The notes: a model not told the origin generated them from the sequence alone. Shown: positions 31,112 through 39,995, counted from the first letter of the stretch. The stretch is DNA of 64,000 bases from Burkholderia sp. L27(2015) (GCF_009765705.1 NZ_LMUX01000020.1:248001-312000); one strand, 5' to 3'. A program made the numbers and translations.

Positions 31112-31351
31112 ATGTCGCGCGCGCGGCGCAAACGATTTTTCTGCATCGATAAAATCAAACAAATTCGGCACCTTCCAAACAGAGAACGGTTTAAGCAGCA
31201 AATGCGGCAGCAAATGCGCCTTGGGCACGGCTGCGCGAGCCGTCATCATACCGCGTCGGCTCGGGCATACGCTGCGGCGTTCGTAATGCTGCACTAGAGC
31301 ATACGGGCCGGTATACTCGGCCTAACAGCACAGGCCCTCAAGGAGAACACT

Positions 31352-32533
31352 ATGCAGCGCGAAGTGGTGGTAGTCAGCGGCGTACGCACCGCGGTCGGAG
31401 ACTTTGGCGGCAGCCTCAAAGATTTATCGCCGACGGATCTGGGCGCGCGCGTGGTGCGCGAAGCCTTGGCCCGAGCCCAAGTGTCTGGCGATGACGTCGG
31501 ACACGTCGTATTCGGCCACGTCATCAACACCGAACCGAAGGACATGTACCTGGCACGCGTAGCGGCGCTGAATGGCGGCGTCGGTCAGCATGTTCCGGCG
31601 CTCACGCTCAACCGACTGTGCGGCTCCGGCCTGCAGGCTGTCATCAGCGCGGCGCAGGCGATTTTACTCGGCGATGCCGATATCGCGATTGCGGGTGGTG
31701 CCGAAAGCATGAGCCGCGCCCCTTACATCATGCCCGACGCACGCTTTGGCGCGCGTATGGGCGAGTCCCGCATGATCGACATGATGTTGGGTGCGCTGCA
31801 TGACCCGTTCGATGCCATCCATATGGGGGTGACCGCCGAGAATATCGCCGAGCGTTACAGCATTTCGCGCGATGTTCAGGATGCGCTCGCGCTCGAATCG
31901 CATCGGCGCGCGGCGCATGCGATCGAGAGCGGTTATTTCAAAGAACAGATCCTGCCGATCACGCTCAAATCCAAAAAAGGCGAAACGCTGTTCGATACCG
32001 ACGAGCATGTGCGCGGTGCGACTACGATTGCCGATCTAAGCAAGCTTAGGCCGGCGTTCAAGAAAGACGGCAGCGTGACGGCCGGCAATGCGTCGGGCTT
32101 GAACGACGCAGCAGCGGCACTGGTGTTGATGGAGCGGCAAGTTGCCGAAGCACGCGGTTTGAAGCCGCTGGCGCGGCTGGTTTCCTATGGCCATGCGGGC
32201 GTCGATCCGAAATTCATGGGCCTGGGGCCGATACCGGCTACGCGCGCTGCGCTGGAGCGCGCCAAGCTCAGCGTCGGCGATCTCGACGTGATCGAAGCCA
32301 ATGAGGCATTTGCCGCGCAAGCGTGCGCGGTCACACAAGACCTCGGTCTCGATCCGAAACGGGTCAACCCGAATGGCTCCGGTATCTCGCTGGGGCACCC
32401 GATCGGCGCCACCGGTGCGTTGATTACCGTCAAGGCGCTCTATGAACTGCAACGCACGGCTGGCCGGTACGCACTCGTGACGATGTGCATCGGCGGTGGC
32501 CAAGGTATCGCTGCAATTTTCGAGCGCGTGTGA
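31352..32533 (+). CDS. bktB: BktB-type beta-ketothiolase
   Basis: This second thiolase closely matches the word pattern I know for Cupriavidus BktB, the thiolase that accepts propionyl-CoA as well as acetyl-CoA (for example REVVVVSGVRTA, ALARAQVSGDDVGHVVFG, DMMLGALHDPF). Active-site elements are intact: Cys in NRLCGSGLQAV, His in SLGHPIGATGA and Cys in MCIGGGQG. The 393 residues match. An AAGGAGA ribosome site precedes the start. Lying near the pha genes, it could supply 3-ketovaleryl-CoA for copolymers or work in fatty acid breakdown. The exact substrate range is inferred. Confidence 0.88.
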   Translation: MQREVVVVSGVRTAVGDFGGSLKDLSPTDLGARVVREALARAQVSGDDVGHVVFGHVINTEPKDMYLARVAALNGGVGQHVPALTLNRLCGSGLQAVISAAQAILLGDADIAIAGGAESMSRAPYIMPDARFGARMGESRMIDMMLGALHDPFDAIHMGVTAENIAERYSISRDVQDALALESHRRAAHAIESGYFKEQILPITLKSKKGETLFDTDEHVRGATTIADLSKLRPAFKKDGSVTAGNASGLNDAAAALVLMERQVAEARGLKPLARLVSYGHAGVDPKFMGLGPIPATRAALERAKLSVGDLDVIEANEAFAAQACAVTQDLGLDPKRVNPNGSGISLGHPIGATGALITVKALYELQRTAGRYALVTMCIGGGQGIAAIFERV

Positions 32534-32535
32534 CC

Positions 32536-32994
32536 ATGGCAGTATCGTTGACGATGTGGAGGAAGCGCCGCGCTGTCGTGTGTGGCGCGTTATGTGCTCT
32601 GTGCCTGCTGGGCGGGTTTTCCGGGGCGGCCGTAGCGCAGGAAGTCAAACCGGGAACGCTCGCGCCCGATCCCGAGTTCGCGCAATTCCCGCGTTACACC
32701 GGCTTGATCGGCTCGCGCAAAGTCGAACTGCTGCTCGGCCCGAAAACCGATGAACCCGAGGGCGTGCATGGCGAATACCATCTGCTCGACACGGGCGAGG
32801 TCATCCTGGTGGCCGGCGATCGCGACGGCAACACGCTGGAGCTCGAAGAGTCGGACGACGGTACCCGTATCACCGGCCAATGGGTTGCGCAATTCAGCAG
32901 CATCGGCGGTTTGACGGGCGATCGGACACCCACCGATGGATCGGACCCGCAGCCGCTGACCTTGCATCTGGAACCGCGCTCGGCTACGAATTAA
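32536..32994 (+). CDS. Secreted protein of unknown function
   Basis: I do not recognise a family. The ATG at 32536 is two bases after the bktB stop; the open frame extends into bktB, but the signal peptide starts here. Positively charged WRKRRAVVCG leads into a hydrophobic core and a cleavage site near GAAVAQE. The mature part of about 115 residues is acidic and looks like a compact beta-rich domain (SRKVELLLGPKTDEP, GEYHLLDTGEVILVAGDRDG, RITGQWVAQF). It is probably cotranscribed with bktB and precedes metC by 18 bases. It is conserved in position in related genomes as far as I recall, but without a known role. Confidence 0.72.
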   Translation: MAVSLTMWRKRRAVVCGALCALCLLGGFSGAAVAQEVKPGTLAPDPEFAQFPRYTGLIGSRKVELLLGPKTDEPEGVHGEYHLLDTGEVILVAGDRDGNTLELEESDDGTRITGQWVAQFSSIGGLTGDRTPTDGSDPQPLTLHLEPRSATN

Positions 32995-33012
32995 CTGACT
33001 TTAGGACTCGGC

Positions 33013-34224
33013 ATGTCAAACGAATCGCACGATCCCGCAAAACGTGGCTTGCAAGCCGAATTGCAAACGGCACTCTTGCATCACGACGATCACCTGACTC
33101 CGGGGTGGACGTCATTTGTTCCGCCGGTCACGCGTGCGTCGACGGTAGTTTTCCCGAATCTGGCCGCGGTGCGCGCGCTGCAATGGCGCGACGATAGCCA
33201 GTGGCGTTACGGCCTGCACGCGACGCCGACCTCGACCATGCTCACTAATCGTCTCGCGCTACTGGAAGGTGGATCGCACGCCTTGTTGCAGCCGTCGGGA
33301 CTGTCGTCGATCGTCAACGTCTATTTCGGCATCGTCAAACACGGTGAAGCCGTGCTGATTCCTGACAATGCGTACGGGCCCAACCGCGAGCTTGGCGATT
33401 GGCTCAGCAACGATTTCGGCGTGCAGGTCGACTATTACGATCCGATGATAGGCGCCGGCATCGCGGACCTGATCCGGCCGCAAACGCGCTTGATCTGGCT
33501 CGAATCGCCCGGTTCGGTGACGATGGAGGTGCCCGATATCGACGCGATCACCGCCGTTGCGCGCGCGCGCGGCGTCGTCACGGCGATCGACAATACCTAT
33601 TCGGCCGGTCTGGCCTTCAAACCGTTCGACCATGGCGTCGATATTTCAGTGCAGGCGCTCACCAAGTATCAATCGGGGGCGAGCGATATCCTGATGGGCG
33701 CGACCATTACTGTCGATGCCGACATCCACGCGCGGCTCAAGCGAGCGCGCATGCGCATGGGCATCGGCGTGTCGTCCGATGACTGCTCGCTGGTGCTGCG
33801 CGGTTTGGCCACCATGCAGTTGCGCTTCGATGCGCACGACCGGTCGGCGCTGGCACTGGCGCAGTGGCTCAAAACCCGTCCGGAGATCGCAGCCGTATTG
33901 CATCCGGCGCTGCCCGACTGCCCGGGGCACGAGAATTACAAGCGGGATTTCACCGGCGCGGGTGGTTTGTTCTCGGTCGTCTTCGACGCTCAATATAGCC
34001 CCGCGCAGGTCGACGCGTTTGTCGAAGGGCTGGCGCTTTTCAAGCTGGGCTGGAGTTGGGGCGGCGCGCATAGTCTGGCGATGCCTTACGACGTCGCCAG
34101 TATGCGCACGGCCTCCCGCTGGCCGCACAAAGGCACGCTGGTGCGTTTCTTCGTGGGTCTTGAAGGGGTGCAGGATTTGCGTGCCGATATCGAGCAAAGC
34201 CTGGCGATGCAGCTAACGAAATAG
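33013..34224 (+). CDS. metC: Cystathionine beta-lyase (Cys/Met-metabolism PLP enzyme)
   Basis: This PLP enzyme of the Cys/Met metabolism family cleaves cystathionine to homocysteine, pyruvate and ammonia in methionine synthesis. PLP contacts are seen in the order YGLHATPTSTMLTNRL, QPSGLSSIVN, ESPGSVTMEVPDI, DNTYSAGLAFKPFDHG and ALTKYQSGASDILMG, which holds the Schiff-base Lys. The 403 residues fit. The pattern WLESPGSVTMEVPD and the active-site surroundings favour beta-lyase over gamma-synthase, but related sulfhydrylases share this fold. AGGA precedes the start. Confidence 0.88.
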   Translation: MSNESHDPAKRGLQAELQTALLHHDDHLTPGWTSFVPPVTRASTVVFPNLAAVRALQWRDDSQWRYGLHATPTSTMLTNRLALLEGGSHALLQPSGLSSIVNVYFGIVKHGEAVLIPDNAYGPNRELGDWLSNDFGVQVDYYDPMIGAGIADLIRPQTRLIWLESPGSVTMEVPDIDAITAVARARGVVTAIDNTYSAGLAFKPFDHGVDISVQALTKYQSGASDILMGATITVDADIHARLKRARMRMGIGVSSDDCSLVLRGLATMQLRFDAHDRSALALAQWLKTRPEIAAVLHPALPDCPGHENYKRDFTGAGGLFSVVFDAQYSPAQVDAFVEGLALFKLGWSWGGAHSLAMPYDVASMRTASRWPHKGTLVRFFVGLEGVQDLRADIEQSLAMQLTK

Positions 34225-34245
34225 CGGTACGGAAACGCTGACTTA

Positions 34246-34286
34246 GCGCCAAACGCCAGCGCCAAGGCCAACGTCAGCGCCAACGC
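34246..34286. repeat. Degenerate GCCAA/CGTCAGCGCC repeat between metC and serB
   Basis: The spacer carries CGCCAAACGCCAGCGCCAAG then GCCAACGTCAGCGCCAACGC, so the word GCGCCAA recurs three times with related words between. Nothing else is visible in this short convergent spacer. Confidence 0.45.
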
Positions 34287-35126
34287 TTACATAAAAAGCC
34301 GCGGTAACGCGTCCAGGCCGACATGGTTGAATGCCACGTCGGCCGCCTTGCGCACCACAGGCTTGGCGCGAAATGCGACCGACAAACCTGCGACGGCCAT
34401 CATTTTCAGATCGTTCGATCCATCGCCCATCGCGATCGAGCGTTGCGGCGCGATCCCCAGGTTTGCGCAGATCGAAATCAGCGTATCGGCTTTCACTTGC
34501 GCATCGACGATCTCTCCCAGCACCGCACCGGTCAGTTTTCCGTCGACAATCTCAAGCTCGTTCGCACGGGTGTAATCGAGGCCTAACCGTTCTTGCAAGC
34601 GCTGCGTAAAGAAGGTAAAGCCGCCCGACACGAGCAGGGTTTTGAGTCCTGCGGCACGAGCCTGCGCCAACATGCTTTCGGCGCCAGGAGAAAGTTTCAG
34701 GCGCTCTTCGTACACGCGCTCGAGCACGCTAGCATCCAGCCCGGCGAGCAAGGCGACGCGGCGTCGCAAGCTTTCGTCGAAGTCGGTGATCTCACCGCGC
34801 ATCGCAGCCTCGGTGATCGCCGCCACTTGCGGTTTGACGCCACAATAATCGGCAATTTCGTCTATGCATTCGATCGTGATCAGCGTCGAGTCCATATCCA
34901 TCGCGAGCAGGCCATAGTCGCTCAGCGCTTGCGGTTCTATCCACGCGGCATCGAGCCGATGCGTGTCGCAGTAAATGTCGATGTCGACGCGTTGCTGGGG
35001 ATCCGCGTCAATGATGCGGAACGCCTCGGCGGCGATGGTTTCGGCTCGGGTGCCGCGCGCGAGTGCGGTCAAGGGGCGGGCGTGCGCAGGGTCGAGCGCG
35101 CTGGCGCTCTGGATTACCAGATTCAT
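34287..35126 (-). CDS. serB: Phosphoserine phosphatase SerB
   Basis: SerB hydrolyses phosphoserine to serine, the last step of serine synthesis. The start at 35126 (MNLVIQSASALDPAHARPL) is the family start; an open stretch of 14 codons lies above it. An N-terminal ACT-like region of about 75 residues is followed by the HAD domain: motif I LLAMDMDSTLITIE (nucleophile Asp), motif II TLLVSGGFTFF, Lys in QVKADTLIS and motif IV AMGDGSNDLKMM. The 279 residues match Burkholderia SerB. It is convergent with metC. Confidence 0.96.
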   Translation of the reverse strand: MNLVIQSASALDPAHARPLTALARGTRAETIAAEAFRIIDADPQQRVDIDIYCDTHRLDAAWIEPQALSDYGLLAMDMDSTLITIECIDEIADYCGVKPQVAAITEAAMRGEITDFDESLRRRVALLAGLDASVLERVYEERLKLSPGAESMLAQARAAGLKTLLVSGGFTFFTQRLQERLGLDYTRANELEIVDGKLTGAVLGEIVDAQVKADTLISICANLGIAPQRSIAMGDGSNDLKMMAVAGLSVAFRAKPVVRKAADVAFNHVGLDALPRLFM

Positions 35127-35291
35127 AGTTTCAGGGTCGGCAGTTCGGACAAGCCGCACGCACCCCATGCAGCGATAACGCTATGCACGTGGATTGCGGG
35201 CACAAGGCCCTATTGTAACGACTGCGGGTTCCTTGTCGGAAAATAAGCAACTGCCGGCAATGTTCTGCTTCCAATGTGCAACGTCGGACGT

Positions 35292-35333
35292 CCACCTTCA
35301 ACCATCCACCTTCAACCATCCAACTTCAAACTC
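35292..35333. repeat. 14-bp tandem repeat, three copies, upstream of serB
   Basis: CCACCTTCAACCAT occurs at 35292-35305 and 35306-35319 (identical), then a diverged copy CCAACTTCAAACTC at 35320-35333. It lies in the 216-base serB to GlxA-regulator spacer, close to the regulator's 3' end. Confidence 0.75.
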
Positions 35334-35342
35334 CCCGACGCT

Positions 35343-36425
35343 TCATGCGTGCGCCGCGGGTTCTCGATGCTGTGCACGCCAATGAGTCGGCGGCAGTGGT
35401 TCGAATTTCTGCCAAACGCGCCGCATCTGGCGCGCCGAGCCAAAACCCGCACGTTGTGCGACGCGTTCCAGATCCAGGTCGGATTGAGTCAACAATTCGC
35501 GCGCGAGAGCGATGCGTAGGCTGTGCAAATAATCGACCGCTTGCGTGCCGGCGTGATCGCGAAACAAGCGCGCCAGATGGCGTTCGCTGCTGCATGCGAT
35601 CGCGGCCAACTCGGCGAGTGTCCAATGTCGCGCCGGCTCTGCCGAAATCGCATCCTGCACCCGGTGCAAGGCAGGATTCATGTGATTGCGTCCGTTCAAC
35701 CAGGGCGAGAGCTGGGGATCATGACCGCTGCGCCGGGAATAGACCACCAGATTGCGCGCCACGGTGGCCGCAACCGGCGCGCCGACGAGATCCGCCACCA
35801 TCTGCAGACTCAGATCGATGCCTGCGGTTACGCCGGCACTGGTGCTGATCGGACCGTCGGACACGAACAGGCGATTGTCGAGCACCCGTGCGCGCGGCGC
35901 CAACGCTCTTAGCGCGGCGCAATCGGTGTGATGCGTGGTGCAGTCGCGGTTATCGAGCAGACCCGCGCGAGCGGCAATCAACGCGCCGGTGCAGATGCAC
36001 GCGATGCGTCTTGTCGGCGAGGCTTGGTGTTTGAGCCATGCCACGGCGCTAGCCAGTGCCTCGTGCGAGGGGGCTGGCGAGGCCGCCGGAGTGCGCGATG
36101 ACGCTGGGGCTGGTGCCGGAACCGGCGTGGGCCACGGCGCCGCCGAGGCCCGAAGCGGCTGGGTGGAATCGACCGTGCCGGTAACGAAGATCAACGCATC
36201 GGGTTCGATCGCCTCGGGCAGCGGGGCCAAACCACTGAGCGCGAGACCTATCGATGTCGACACCTGGGGGCAGGGGCCGACGTACTTCAATTCAAAGCGC
36301 AGCGGCACCCCGTCGCGCGTGCTCGGCTGGCAGCGATTCGCCATGGCGAATACCTCGGCCGGTCCAGTCAGATCGAGCAACAAGGTATCCGGCAGCACTA
36401 CAAAATAAATCGCAAGCGTACGCAT
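35343..36425 (-). CDS. GlxA-type AraC-family regulator with DJ-1/PfpI domain
   Basis: The N-terminal half (about residues 1-200) is a DJ-1/PfpI class I amidotransferase-like domain (FVVLPDTLLLDLTGPAEVFAM; IACICTGALIAARAGLLDN, with Cys at the nucleophile elbow). The C-terminal 110 residues hold two AraC helix-turn-helix motifs (WTLAELAAIACSSERHLARL and LERVAQRAGFGSARQMRRVW). This is the FtrA/GlxA layout. A Pro/Ala/Ser-rich insert of about 35 residues interrupts the first domain (near residues 92-125). The effector is unknown. The gene lies 17 bases downstream of the isochorismatase-fold hydrolase on the same strand and is probably its operon partner. Confidence 0.9.
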   Translation of the reverse strand: MRTLAIYFVVLPDTLLLDLTGPAEVFAMANRCQPSTRDGVPLRFELKYVGPCPQVSTSIGLALSGLAPLPEAIEPDALIFVTGTVDSTQPLRASAAPWPTPVPAPAPASSRTPAASPAPSHEALASAVAWLKHQASPTRRIACICTGALIAARAGLLDNRDCTTHHTDCAALRALAPRARVLDNRLFVSDGPISTSAGVTAGIDLSLQMVADLVGAPVAATVARNLVVYSRRSGHDPQLSPWLNGRNHMNPALHRVQDAISAEPARHWTLAELAAIACSSERHLARLFRDHAGTQAVDYLHSLRIALARELLTQSDLDLERVAQRAGFGSARQMRRVWQKFEPLPPTHWRAQHREPAAHA

Positions 36426-36442
36426 ACGGGGTACTCGGTGGT

Positions 36443-37012
36443 TTATGCCGCCTTGGAAGCGGCAGCCGGCAAGCTTGCCAGTACCGCATCGACGGTCATG
36501 ATGCGCGCGAAGCGGTCAGCCAGCACCAGTTCGGTACGCGCCTTGATTTCCTGCGCGCTATAGGTCACGCCCGAGCCCGCATGGGTCATCGGGAATGTCA
36601 GCGTGGCCTCGGTGATGTAGTCGACTTGATAGCCGTCGTCGGATGCTTGGCGGGTCGTCGTTTCGCAACATTGCTCAGTGCGGATACCGCTGACGATCAG
36701 GCGGCGTATGCCATGGGTGATCAGCCATTGAGGCAGGGCGGTGCCGTTCATCGCGCTGTGGACGGTTTTCTGTATCGTGACCGAAGGTTGAATCTTGATG
36801 CCGTTCAGCGTTTTGACAAAACCGGACGCCAGCGAAAACGGCCCTTGCGGCTCGACGTGGAAAATCTGCACCACCGGTACGCCGCGCGCCGCACAGCCAT
36901 CGATCAATTGCTGCTGTTTTTCCAGATAGAGCGGCACGTCGGCGGTCGACCAGTAATGCCGGTTAGGAAAAGATTCTTGTACATCGATTACGAGCAGGGC
37001 GGTATCGGTCAT
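36443..37012 (-). CDS. Isochorismatase-family cysteine hydrolase
   Basis: The start at 37012 (MTDTALLVIDVQESF) is the family N-terminus; twelve open codons above it are not needed. The triad expected for this fold is visible: Asp in VIDVQESF, a Lys region and the nucleophile Cys in VSGIRTEQCCETTTR (about residue 117). The 189 residues fit a single-domain hydrolase such as nicotinamidase-like or amidase-like enzymes. Homologues often sit beside GlxA-type regulators, as here. The substrate is not known. Confidence 0.85.
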   Translation of the reverse strand: MTDTALLVIDVQESFPNRHYWSTADVPLYLEKQQQLIDGCAARGVPVVQIFHVEPQGPFSLASGFVKTLNGIKIQPSVTIQKTVHSAMNGTALPQWLITHGIRRLIVSGIRTEQCCETTTRQASDDGYQVDYITEATLTFPMTHAGSGVTYSAQEIKARTELVLADRFARIMTVDAVLASLPAAASKAA

Positions 37013-37229
37013 TTTGTGTCTCGGCATCAAGTTAAGGAAAAGTACCACACCACCATATTATTCGGCTTATCTCCATGAAACGAGACATGAGAAAGACGTA
37101 AATAGGTCATATTCGGACATCGTTAAAATGAGCGTGGAACGACTCTGCGACACGGTGCCCGCCATCTATCGAAGCGAATGCCGCACGCTCGCTCTACAAT
37201 AAGGGACGAAAAAAATAGCTGGAGACACG

Positions 37230-38522
37230 ATGAAATTCCCCCCCGAACGCGCCGCCGAGCTGGTCCGTGATTTCGATTTGCGCAAGCTCGATGCCGCCTT
37301 CTATGCCGATCCGTTCCCGTACTACCACGCGCTGCGCGAACACGAACCGGTTAAACGCATGCCGGACGGCTCGTATTTCCTGACGCGCTATCGAGACATC
37401 CAGGCGGTGTACCGGGACGCCGCGACCTTTCGTTCCGACAAGACAGCCGAATTCGCGCCCAAGTACGGCGACACACCGCTGTACGAACACCACACCACCA
37501 GCCTGGTCTTCAACGATCCTCCGCGCCATACGCGGGTGCGCAAGATCCTATCTGGGGCGCTGACCGTGCGCGCGATCGCGGCGATGGAGCCAGGGCTGAT
37601 CCGATTGGTCGATAGCCTGCTCGCGCGCATTGAAGCACGAGCCCAGCGCAGCGAGACGGTCGATCTGATCGAAGACTTCGCCAGCGCGATCCCCGTCGAG
37701 ATCATCGGCAACCTGCTGGATGTGCCGCACCATGAACGCGAACCGCTCAGGGGCTGGTCGCTCGCTATTCTGGGCGCGCTTGAGCCTTCGCTGACACCGC
37801 AGCAGTTCGAGGCCGGCAACACCGCCGTCAGCGAGTTCCTGGCCTATCTCAAGGTGCTGATCGCGGATCGCCGGCTGCGCCCCGGCGATCCGCAGACCGA
37901 TATCCTGACGCGCTTGATCGAGGCGGAGCCGGGGCAAGTCGGCGCGGCCGGACCCGACGCGGGGCTCGAGCGGTTGTCCGAAACCGAGCTGCTGCACAAC
38001 TGCATTTTCATTTTGAATGCTGGCCACGAAACCACGACCAACCTGATCGGCAACGCGCTGGTGTGCTTGGCACAATGGCCCGCGCAGCGTGACTTGTTGA
38101 TAGCGCAGCCGGAGCTGGCTCATTCGGCCATTGAAGAATTTTTACGTTACGAGAGCTCTAACCAGTTGGGCAATCGCATGGCTGCCGTCGATACGGTGGT
38201 CGGGGGCGTGCCGATCGCGGCCGGCACAGGGCTAACGTTATGCATCGGCGCGGCCAACCGCGATCCCGAGCAATTTGCCGATCCGGACCGGCTCGATATC
38301 ACGCGCGAGCACAGCGGGCAGGGCGGGCGCCACCTCGCTTTCGGCTTCGGTATTCATCAATGTGCGGGTATGACGCTGGCACGCCTCGAAGGGCGCATTG
38401 CGATCAGCCGATTTTTGCAGCGCTTTCCTAACTATGTGCTGGAGGGCGAACCGGCGCGTTCGCAGCGAGCGCGCTTTCGCGGCTTCGTCAGCGTGCCTTG
38501 CAAAGCGGGGGTGATTGCTTGA
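37230..38522 (+). CDS. Cytochrome P450
   Basis: This is a soluble bacterial P450 of 430 residues. The I-helix oxygen-binding motif NAGHETTTNLIGN (about residues 268-280), the ExxR pair in EEFLRYES and the heme-binding loop FGFGIHQCAGMTLARLE, whose Cys is the thiolate ligand (about 378), are all intact. No ferredoxin or reductase gene lies next to it, so electron partners must come from elsewhere. It is divergent from the hydrolase/GlxA pair with a 217-base spacer and convergent with the anti-sigma gene. The substrate is unknown. Confidence 0.93.
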   Translation: MKFPPERAAELVRDFDLRKLDAAFYADPFPYYHALREHEPVKRMPDGSYFLTRYRDIQAVYRDAATFRSDKTAEFAPKYGDTPLYEHHTTSLVFNDPPRHTRVRKILSGALTVRAIAAMEPGLIRLVDSLLARIEARAQRSETVDLIEDFASAIPVEIIGNLLDVPHHEREPLRGWSLAILGALEPSLTPQQFEAGNTAVSEFLAYLKVLIADRRLRPGDPQTDILTRLIEAEPGQVGAAGPDAGLERLSETELLHNCIFILNAGHETTTNLIGNALVCLAQWPAQRDLLIAQPELAHSAIEEFLRYESSNQLGNRMAAVDTVVGGVPIAAGTGLTLCIGAANRDPEQFADPDRLDITREHSGQGGRHLAFGFGIHQCAGMTLARLEGRIAISRFLQRFPNYVLEGEPARSQRARFRGFVSVPCKAGVIA

Positions 38523-38596
38523 CCGCTTGATCGGACATCGAGGGGCTCGCGCGATGCGAGGAGCCCAACTGCATCAGATGTAAGTTCCTCGTGGGG

Positions 38597-39394
38597 TCAA
38601 GCCGTCGGAATCACCTTGCCGGTATAGATGACCGGGCCACTCGGCGCGTTCGGGTTGGGCGAGCCACCTATCGGTTCAATCGAGGCCGCCAATACGGGGA
38701 AGTCATTCACCGATGCCACCTTCATGCGCGCCGTCGCACCGCGCGGCAGCACACCGAGCGAAACCGGATGCCCCTGCTTGGGCAAGCCCCACAGTTGCAC
38801 GGATTTATCAGACGGGTCGGATGCGCCGCTCAAGCGGCGCACGGTCATCTCCGAGGTCTGCTTGTTCCAAGTGACCAGCACCAAGGCGTGCGCATCCTTG
38901 TCGGCGAGCGTTGCTACATAGTCGACCTGCGAGTCGACCTGCGGCTGTTGCTGCGCCCCCTGCTGGGCAACCTGCTGCTGCGGTGCGGAAGCAAACGGCG
39001 CGAAATGCCCGATTGCGACCGCGAGCGCCAGCACCGCGATCGCCGTTGCCGCGATCGACCAGCCACGCCAAAACGACAGGTTATCGAACCACCGTGAAAC
39101 CGGCTGCGCGCGGCGCGCTGGCGGACGTTCCGTCGCAACTGGGACGCCGCGGCGCGCGTTGACAAGATCCAGGCGCCGCTCGATTGCCAGCCAGACCTCG
39201 GGCGGCGGAGTTGTCGCAGCGCCAAGTTCGGCCATCGATTGCAGCCGGGCGCGCCAGCCTTCGATCGAGACGCGAATCGCAGCATCGCTACGCGCGATAT
39301 GCTCGAAGCGTCGCCGCGAACCGCCACGCAGTACGCCGAGCACGTATTCGCCAGCTAACCGGTCCACCAAGCCTGGGTAACGATGCAGATCCAT
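38597..39394 (-). CDS. Anti-sigma factor of RskA/anti-sigma-K type
   Basis: This protein is a membrane-spanning anti-sigma factor that should hold the neighbouring ECF sigma factor inactive. The start at 39394 forms a TGATG overlap with the sigma gene stop, implying translational coupling; an open stretch of 17 codons above is inside the sigma gene. Residues 1-70 form the cytosolic sigma-binding domain (VDRLAGEYVLGVLRGGSRRR). A single membrane helix lies near residues 113-135 (SIAATAIAVLALAVAIGHF). The periplasmic RskA domain has SVQLWGLPKQGHPVSLGVLP and ends ASIEPIGGSPNPNAPSGPV. A Gln-rich stretch lies just after the helix. No zinc-binding HxxxCxxC motif is present, so it is not of ChrR type. 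Confidence 0.92.
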   Translation of the reverse strand: MDLHRYPGLVDRLAGEYVLGVLRGGSRRRFEHIARSDAAIRVSIEGWRARLQSMAELGAATTPPPEVWLAIERRLDLVNARRGVPVATERPPARRAQPVSRWFDNLSFWRGWSIAATAIAVLALAVAIGHFAPFASAPQQQVAQQGAQQQPQVDSQVDYVATLADKDAHALVLVTWNKQTSEMTVRRLSGASDPSDKSVQLWGLPKQGHPVSLGVLPRGATARMKVASVNDFPVLAASIEPIGGSPNPNAPSGPVIYTGKVIPTA

Positions 39395-39993
39395 CACCAG
39401 CTCCCAAGACAGGTTTTGAGCTTCTCGAGCCCGCGTCGTATCCACGATTTCACGGTCCCGAGCGGCACTTTCAGGACCGCAGCCACCTCGCTGTGACTTT
39501 GGTCGCGTAGATAGGCGAGTGCCACCGCCTGGCGCTGCCTGGCTTCCAACTGGGCCATGCAGACCTCAAGCCGGCGGGCCTCCTGGCTCAACAAGACACG
39601 CTCCGAGGGCCCATCGTCCTGGGTCGGCAAGATTTCATCCAACGCGTCGCTCCATGGCGTTTCGGCGCTTGCCCCGAAGGCTTTCTGCTGCCGTAGATAG
39701 TCGAGCGCCCGGTTGCGCAGGATTGCCGCCATCCAGGTCATCGGCGCGGCAAGGCTATCGCGATAGTCGCCCGCGTATCGCCAGATATTGACAAAGGCTT
39801 CCTGCAAAACTTCTTCGGCCCACTCGCGCTTCACCAATATACGTAGCGCAAGCGAAAACAGTTTCGGCGATGTCAGGTCGTAGAGCGCGCGCAGGGCCCG
39901 TTCATCGTGGCCGACGACACGCTGAAGCAGCAGCGCCAGCGCCTGCGGCGTTGCATCTGCTTGGGAAGTCGTATCGTCTGGAAGGGCTGTCAT
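39394..39993 (-). CDS. ECF-type RNA polymerase sigma factor
   Basis: This 199-residue sigma-70 family protein is of extracytoplasmic-function type. Region 2 is clear (ALYDLTSPKLFSLALRILV, EEVLQEAFVNIWRYAGDY, PMTWMAAILRNRALDYLR), and region 4 carries the helix-turn-helix (SHSEVAAVLKVPLGTVKSW). Its stop overlaps the anti-sigma ATG by one base. Flanking operons share a spaced promoter motif (see 40104-40132 and 46521-46549), which I infer it reads. It is comparable to SigK/RpoE-like factors paired with RskA-type anti-sigma proteins. The inducing stress is unknown. Confidence 0.93.
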   Translation of the reverse strand: MTALPDDTTSQADATPQALALLLQRVVGHDERALRALYDLTSPKLFSLALRILVKREWAEEVLQEAFVNIWRYAGDYRDSLAAPMTWMAAILRNRALDYLRQQKAFGASAETPWSDALDEILPTQDDGPSERVLLSQEARRLEVCMAQLEARQRQAVALAYLRDQSHSEVAAVLKVPLGTVKSWIRRGLEKLKTCLGSW

Positions 39994-39995
39994 GT

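Noticed and set aside
30268-31297. Open frames over the lipoprotein gene on the opposite strand
   Set aside because: They lack ribosome sites and family words; the minus-strand frame has a lipoprotein signal and a normal codon pattern.
38540-38580. Terminator between the P450 and anti-sigma genes
   Set aside because: GGGCTC and GAGCCC arms can pair, but the stem has bulges and no T-run follows on either strand.
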